The notes below the pieces were generated by a model. The model searched no databases. It saw only the letters and a program-made list of their open reading frames with translations, and had not been told where the DNA came from. This document shows positions 60,743-64,000 of a stretch of 64,000 bases of DNA, in pieces. The translations under genes were made by a program, and so were the position numbers. Each line of letters opens with the position of its first letter. Position 1 is the first letter of the stretch. This DNA comes from an uncultured Muribaculaceae bacterium (GTDB taxonomy: Bacteria > Bacteroidota > Bacteroidia > Bacteroidales > Muribaculaceae): assembly GCA_910588065.1 (NCBI GenBank), contig CAJUPZ010000015.1:1-64000 (forward strand), given 5' to 3'.

Positions 60743-63039
60743 AACACCTGAAGCTGAATAGTTTAGCCGCCTTTATCCCTGCAATCGCCTTTCTCATGGC
60801 CGTTGCCTCATGCTCCACTACAAAGAGGCTCGGCAGCGACGATGTGCTCTACACCGGTGTGAAGAAAATTGCAATCAATTCACCTAAGGGAGCAAAACAG
60901 GCTCCGGGGCTCGCAGCCGATGTGAAAAACGCCGTCAACGTGGCCCCGAACAACTGCCTCATATCCCCCTATCTCAGATACCCCTTCCCACTCGGACTGT
61001 GGGTGTACAACAACTGGAGCAATCCACCGAAAGGATTCAAGCACTGGCTATACGAAAAGCTCGTGCAGGAACCGGTGCTCATCAGCGATGTGCGCCCCGA
61101 AGTGCGCACCAAGATGATTGACGAGATTCTCGACAACCACGGGTATTTCAGCGGCTCAGCTTCCTATGAGCTCATCAAGGGCAAAAACCCGAAGAAAGCG
61201 CGCATTCTTTACACCGTAAACACCGGACCCGCCTACCACATTGACTCCTTGCAGCTGCTCCCGGACACCTGCCGCCTCAACCACCTCATCGACTCTATCG
61301 CCCGCAGAGGCACATACCTCACTCCGGGGGTGAGATACGACACCGACTCACTCTCGGCCGAGAGAATCCGCATTGCAAACGCCCTGCGAAACCGCGGCTA
61401 CTATTTCTTCAAGCCCGACTATGTGGAATATCTCGCCGACAGCACCATCAACAGACAGAAAATAGCGCTGCGCATGGTCATAGCCTCAAACACCCCGAAA
61501 GCGGCACTGATTCCATGGCGCACAGGCTCCATCACCACGCTCATAAACCGCAACAAAGGGGGCGGCACACCCGACACCACCGAAACCCGCCGCGGCGACC
61601 TCATCGTGATGCAGCCCACACGCCTGCGCAAGAAACTCATACCCGAGTGCATCACCTTCCGCGAAGGCAAAACTTTCTCCGTGCGCGATATGAACAACAC
61701 CCAGACATACCTCTCGCGTACCGGCATTTTCAACAGCATCGAAATAAACGCATTCCCCGACACAACCGGCGGCAAGCGCAATCTTGACGTGTTCATCAAC
61801 TGCACCATCGACGCCCCAATCGAGGCTTCCCTTGAGGTCAACGTCACCTCCAAGTCAAACAGCTACCTTGGCCCGGGCCTGATGTTCGGTGTCACTAACA
61901 GAAACATCTTCGGCGGCGGCGAGCAGCTCAGCTTCAACCTCACCGGCAGCTACGAATGGCAGACCGGCAGAGACAAAGGCAAATCGGTGTTCAACTCCTA
62001 CGAGGTCGGATTCACCTCCACACTCGCTTTCCCCAGGCTGCTCTTCCCCGGCTTCGTGGCCCGCTCGCGCAGACACCTCAACTGGACAAGGATAGCCCTC
62101 AACATCGACCTCCTCAACCGCCCGCATTACTTCCGCATGGCCCAGTTCAACGGCTCGCTCAACTACGACTGGCGCCTCAACCGCCATGCCAGCAACACCC
62201 TCACCCTATTCAAGCTCACATACACCAAGCTCATGAACTCCACCGAGGAGTTCGACTCCATAATGCACGAGAATCCCGCGATTGCCGAGAGCTTCAAAAG
62301 CCAGTTCATACCGCAGATAGCTTACAATTTCGTATACGACAAGGCTCTGGACCGCGACAACTCCATCAACTGGCAATTCACCGTACAGGAAGCCGGAAAT
62401 ATCTTCTGGGGCATATACCGCCTGTGTGGCAAAAAAGGTGAGAAAGAACTCTTCGGCACACCCTTCTCGCAATTTGTGAAGGGCAGCACACAGCTCGTCT
62501 ACAACCGCCGCCTGTGGGGCGACAACTGGCTTGTGACACGCGCTGCCGTCGGTGCCGCACACGCCTACGGCAACGCCAGCCAGGTGCCTTACAGCGAGCA
62601 GTTCTATGTCGGCGGTGCCAACTCCATCCGCGCATTCACCGTCAGGAGCGTGGGTCCCGGCAGCTACAAGGTGCCGCAAAATCTCATCAACGGCTACTTC
62701 GACCAGACCGGCACATTCAAGTTTGAATTCAATGTCGAATACCGCTTCCCGATTTTCGGCCCGCTCCACGGCGCGCTGTTCTTCGACTCCGGCAATGTGT
62801 GGCTACTCAAGGATGACCCCCTGCGCCCAGGCGGCAAGCTGCGCGGCAAGTCATTCCTCAAGGACCTCGCCACAGGCACCGGATGCGGACTGCGCCTTGA
62901 CATAGGCATGCTCGTGGTGCGCGGAGACCTCGGAATAGGCATACACCTGCCTTACGACACCGGCAAGCGCGGCTACTACAACATGACCTCCTTCAAAAAC
63001 TCCCTCGCATTCCACCTCGCCATCGGCTATCCATTCTGA
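60739..63039 (+). CDS. tamL: BamA/TamA-type outer-membrane lipoprotein (TamL)
   Basis: A 16-strand Omp85 barrel protein, partner of TamB. A signal peptide ends in lipobox VASC (acylated Cys25), the trait that separates Bacteroidota TamL from proteobacterial TamA. POTRA-like domains follow (about 30-330, e.g. YTVNTGPAYHIDSLQLL and FREGKTFSVRDMNNTQTYLSRTGIF). The barrel has the usual C-terminal patterns YSEQFYVGGANSIRAFTVRSVGPGSYK (the (V/I)RG-like loop), FNVEYRFPIFGPLHGALFFDSGNVW, and LGIGIHLPYDTGKRGYY, with a terminal FHLAIGYPF. Length 766. Confidence 0.92.
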   Translation: MKHLKLNSLAAFIPAIAFLMAVASCSTTKRLGSDDVLYTGVKKIAINSPKGAKQAPGLAADVKNAVNVAPNNCLISPYLRYPFPLGLWVYNNWSNPPKGFKHWLYEKLVQEPVLISDVRPEVRTKMIDEILDNHGYFSGSASYELIKGKNPKKARILYTVNTGPAYHIDSLQLLPDTCRLNHLIDSIARRGTYLTPGVRYDTDSLSAERIRIANALRNRGYYFFKPDYVEYLADSTINRQKIALRMVIASNTPKAALIPWRTGSITTLINRNKGGGTPDTTETRRGDLIVMQPTRLRKKLIPECITFREGKTFSVRDMNNTQTYLSRTGIFNSIEINAFPDTTGGKRNLDVFINCTIDAPIEASLEVNVTSKSNSYLGPGLMFGVTNRNIFGGGEQLSFNLTGSYEWQTGRDKGKSVFNSYEVGFTSTLAFPRLLFPGFVARSRRHLNWTRIALNIDLLNRPHYFRMAQFNGSLNYDWRLNRHASNTLTLFKLTYTKLMNSTEEFDSIMHENPAIAESFKSQFIPQIAYNFVYDKALDRDNSINWQFTVQEAGNIFWGIYRLCGKKGEKELFGTPFSQFVKGSTQLVYNRRLWGDNWLVTRAAVGAAHAYGNASQVPYSEQFYVGGANSIRAFTVRSVGPGSYKVPQNLINGYFDQTGTFKFEFNVEYRFPIFGPLHGALFFDSGNVWLLKDDPLRPGGKLRGKSFLKDLATGTGCGLRLDIGMLVVRGDLGIGIHLPYDTGKRGYYNMTSFKNSLAFHLAIGYPF

Positions 63040-63228
63040 ATCAACCTATTGGCCCTCTGCTAACAACTGTTAAGGCGGCTCACCGGCAGTTTGCGGCATT
63101 CGCATACGTCAAAATAGCAAATTGTCGGTTTTATGCCGGGTTTGCGGCAAATTGCCACCTTTTAAGGCCGTTTTCAGGAATATATCTGTAAAATAACGTT
63201 AATAAGACTCATATTTTTCAGTCATGCG
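63040..63228. other. Non-coding stretch after tamL
   Basis: No gene seen. No clear terminator directly after tamL. It is AT-richer than the flanks and leads into the small-RNA promoter. Confidence 0.5.
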
Positions 63229-63261
63229 CTTGCATGAACCCGAAACTACCCTTAAATTTGC
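63229..63261 (+). promoter_or_regulatory. Promoter of a small RNA
   Basis: CTTG at 63229-63232, 20 bp, then TAAATTTGC at 63253-63261. A terminator follows only 40 bp later. Confidence 0.75.
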
Positions 63262-63267
63262 ACCGTG

Positions 63268-63335
63268 TTTTTCATGGTATTAGATTTAAGGTTAATAAAA
63301 GATTGATTGTCGCGACGACAATCAATTTTTTTTTT
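63268..63335 (+). ncRNA. Small RNA or leader (about 68 nt)
   Basis: The transcript would run from about 63268 to the terminator at 63302-63335. The body, GTGTTTTTCATGG followed by TATTAGATTTAAGGTTAA, looks like a conserved small-RNA sequence seen widely in Bacteroidales genomes; the name and function cannot be settled here. It resembles the layout of the Bacteroidales-1 RNA class, which should be tested rather than assumed. No protein frame follows within 60 bases. Confidence 0.65.
63302..63335 (+). terminator. Intrinsic terminator of the small RNA
   Basis: A perfect 11-bp stem: ATTGATTGTCG with CGACAATCAAT, loop CGA, then ten T. Confidence 0.93.
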
Positions 63336-63395
63336 GCCCTCCCCTCAGTCTATAAGAATTATAAGAATTATAACTCCTATAATACCCTCCCTAAC

Positions 63396-63494
63396 GATTA
63401 GCAGACAATTACACGCATGGTGCCGGAGGTACCACACCTTCTCATCACATTTGCATTTTGACGTCGGAGACGTCCGAGCGCCGGATGCGCGATG
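63396..63494 (+). repeat. Direct repeat, copy 1 (99 bp)
   Basis: This matches 63892-63989 with three substitutions and one single-base gap. Each copy holds two hairpins with a GGA triloop: GGTGCC-GGA-GGTACC and GACGTC-GGA-GACGTC (GGCGTC in copy 2). The region does not look coding. The repeated unit probably marks an extragenic palindromic family or a duplicated array. Confidence 0.85.
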
Positions 63495-63566
63495 TCATGT
63501 ACAACCCCTGCACGAGCGCACAGCGCGAGGCCTGGGGTGCATAGCCCCCCTCTCTCCTCCCTCTGA

Positions 63567-63892
63567 GCCTCGCGAGAGGCGATGCCGTGAGAGCTTCTCG
63601 CGACCCCCTCACAGGGGTCTTATTTGGATGGGTGCGACCGTATCGCGTGGTCTCGCCTACGGCTCCACCAACGCGCTATTCTCTGACCACCCGCTCACCG
63701 CGGGTGGGGCCACCGCGCTGCGGTGATGGCCTCGGCGAGGCCCAAGCGTCCGGAGGGTGCGATTATATCCCCATCCCTGTAGGGGCGCCGATATATCGCG
63801 CCCACCCCATCCTATCCACCGCAGATGGCGTCGGAGACGTCCGAGCCCCCGGAGGGTGCGATTATCTTGTTAGCCGCACACGCAGTGTGCGG
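63567..63892. repeat. Cluster of short GC-rich palindromes (REP-like)
   Basis: At least five hairpins in about 330 bp: GCCTC/GAGGC (63567-63580), GACCCC/GGGGTC (63602-63619), CACCGC/GCGGTG (63711-63725), GGCCTCG/CGAGGCC (63728-63742), and CCGCACAC/GTGTGCGG (63874-63892). A further one is near TGTAGGGGCGCC. A motif, GGAGGGTGCGATTAT, occurs twice (about 63753 and 63851). No coding frame is convincing. It resembles bacterial repetitive extragenic palindromes stacked in tandem. Confidence 0.65.
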
Positions 63893-63989
63893 ATTAGCAG
63901 ACAATTACACGCATGGTGCCGGAGGTACCACACTTCTCATCACATTTGCATTTTGGCGTCGGAGACGTCTGAGCGCAGGATGCGCGATG
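63892..63989 (+). repeat. Direct repeat, copy 2 (98 bp)
   Basis: The second copy of the 63396-63494 repeat, in the same orientation, 496 bp downstream. The last bases of the window continue beyond it, so the array may extend further. Confidence 0.85.
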
Positions 63990-64000
63990 CCGTCAGAAAC

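Noticed and set aside
63307..63726. A 139-codon frame at the right end.
   Set aside because: Starts inside the small-RNA terminator and runs through the palindrome array. Codon pattern is not coding-like.
63396..63989. The two 98-99 bp repeats as a CRISPR array.
   Set aside because: Only two long copies, spacing of about 400 bp, no regular spacers and no cas genes.

Overview
The window looks like a chromosomal stretch of a gut Bacteroidales bacterium, probably Muribaculaceae-like (the family is an inference). The signs are a SusC/SusD pair with glycoside hydrolases, a LptD/TamB/lipoprotein-TamA (TamL) set, a meso-DAP dehydrogenase, almost no Shine-Dalgarno sites, and many copies of the Bacteroidota promoter (-33 TTTG, about 20 bp, then -7 TAnnTTTG just upstream of starts). 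Most of the window is GC-rich. Positions about 1.6-14.5 kb are visibly AT-rich and use different codons, so that segment was acquired.

Layout. 1-1344 (-): a truncated outer-membrane beta-barrel protein. 1437-1577: a nested inverted-repeat element. 1867-14282: a siphovirus-type phage tail module (head-tail connector and closure, tail completion and terminator proteins, tail tube, frameshifting tail chaperone, tape measure, tail hub, S74 tail fibre, adhesin-like protein, holin-like protein, small accessory genes). It has no terminase, portal, capsid or integrase. 14.9-21.2 kb: pta-ackA-ddh, an alanine/glycine symporter, an unknown tail-anchored protein, a MIP18-type Fe-S protein and lpxH. 21.2-26 kb: a probable small RNA, a small unknown gene, an NlpC/P60 hydrolase, a short Dxs-type enzyme, YqgE and ribosomal protein S16. 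26-37.9 kb (-): a polysaccharide-utilisation locus with SusC, SusD, two GH29 fucosidases, a GH2 galactosidase-type enzyme and a small barrel protein. 38-49.5 kb: ligA, a secreted glutaminyl-cyclase-like M28 protein, sufE, a peptide symporter, a GH110 alpha-galactosidase, tRNA-Pro, ilvE, an HD hydrolase, a T7-lysozyme-like amidase, ApbE and a DJ-1 protein. 49.7-63 kb: topA, an RluA-type pseudouridine synthase, LptD, TamB and TamL. 63.2-64 kb: a second probable small RNA and a dense array of GC-rich palindromes that includes a nearly 100-bp direct repeat.

How the parts fit. The locus at 26-37 kb and the GH110 enzyme suggest foraging on fucosylated and galactosylated host or plant glycans. Pta-AckA makes acetate and ATP. 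LpxH, LptD, TamB and TamL build the outer membrane. The least ordinary parts are the head-less tail module, the structured element beside it, two short promoter-terminator units that look like small RNAs, and the palindrome array at the right edge. Several start sites are re-assigned here because the longest open frame begins inside a promoter or a terminator.
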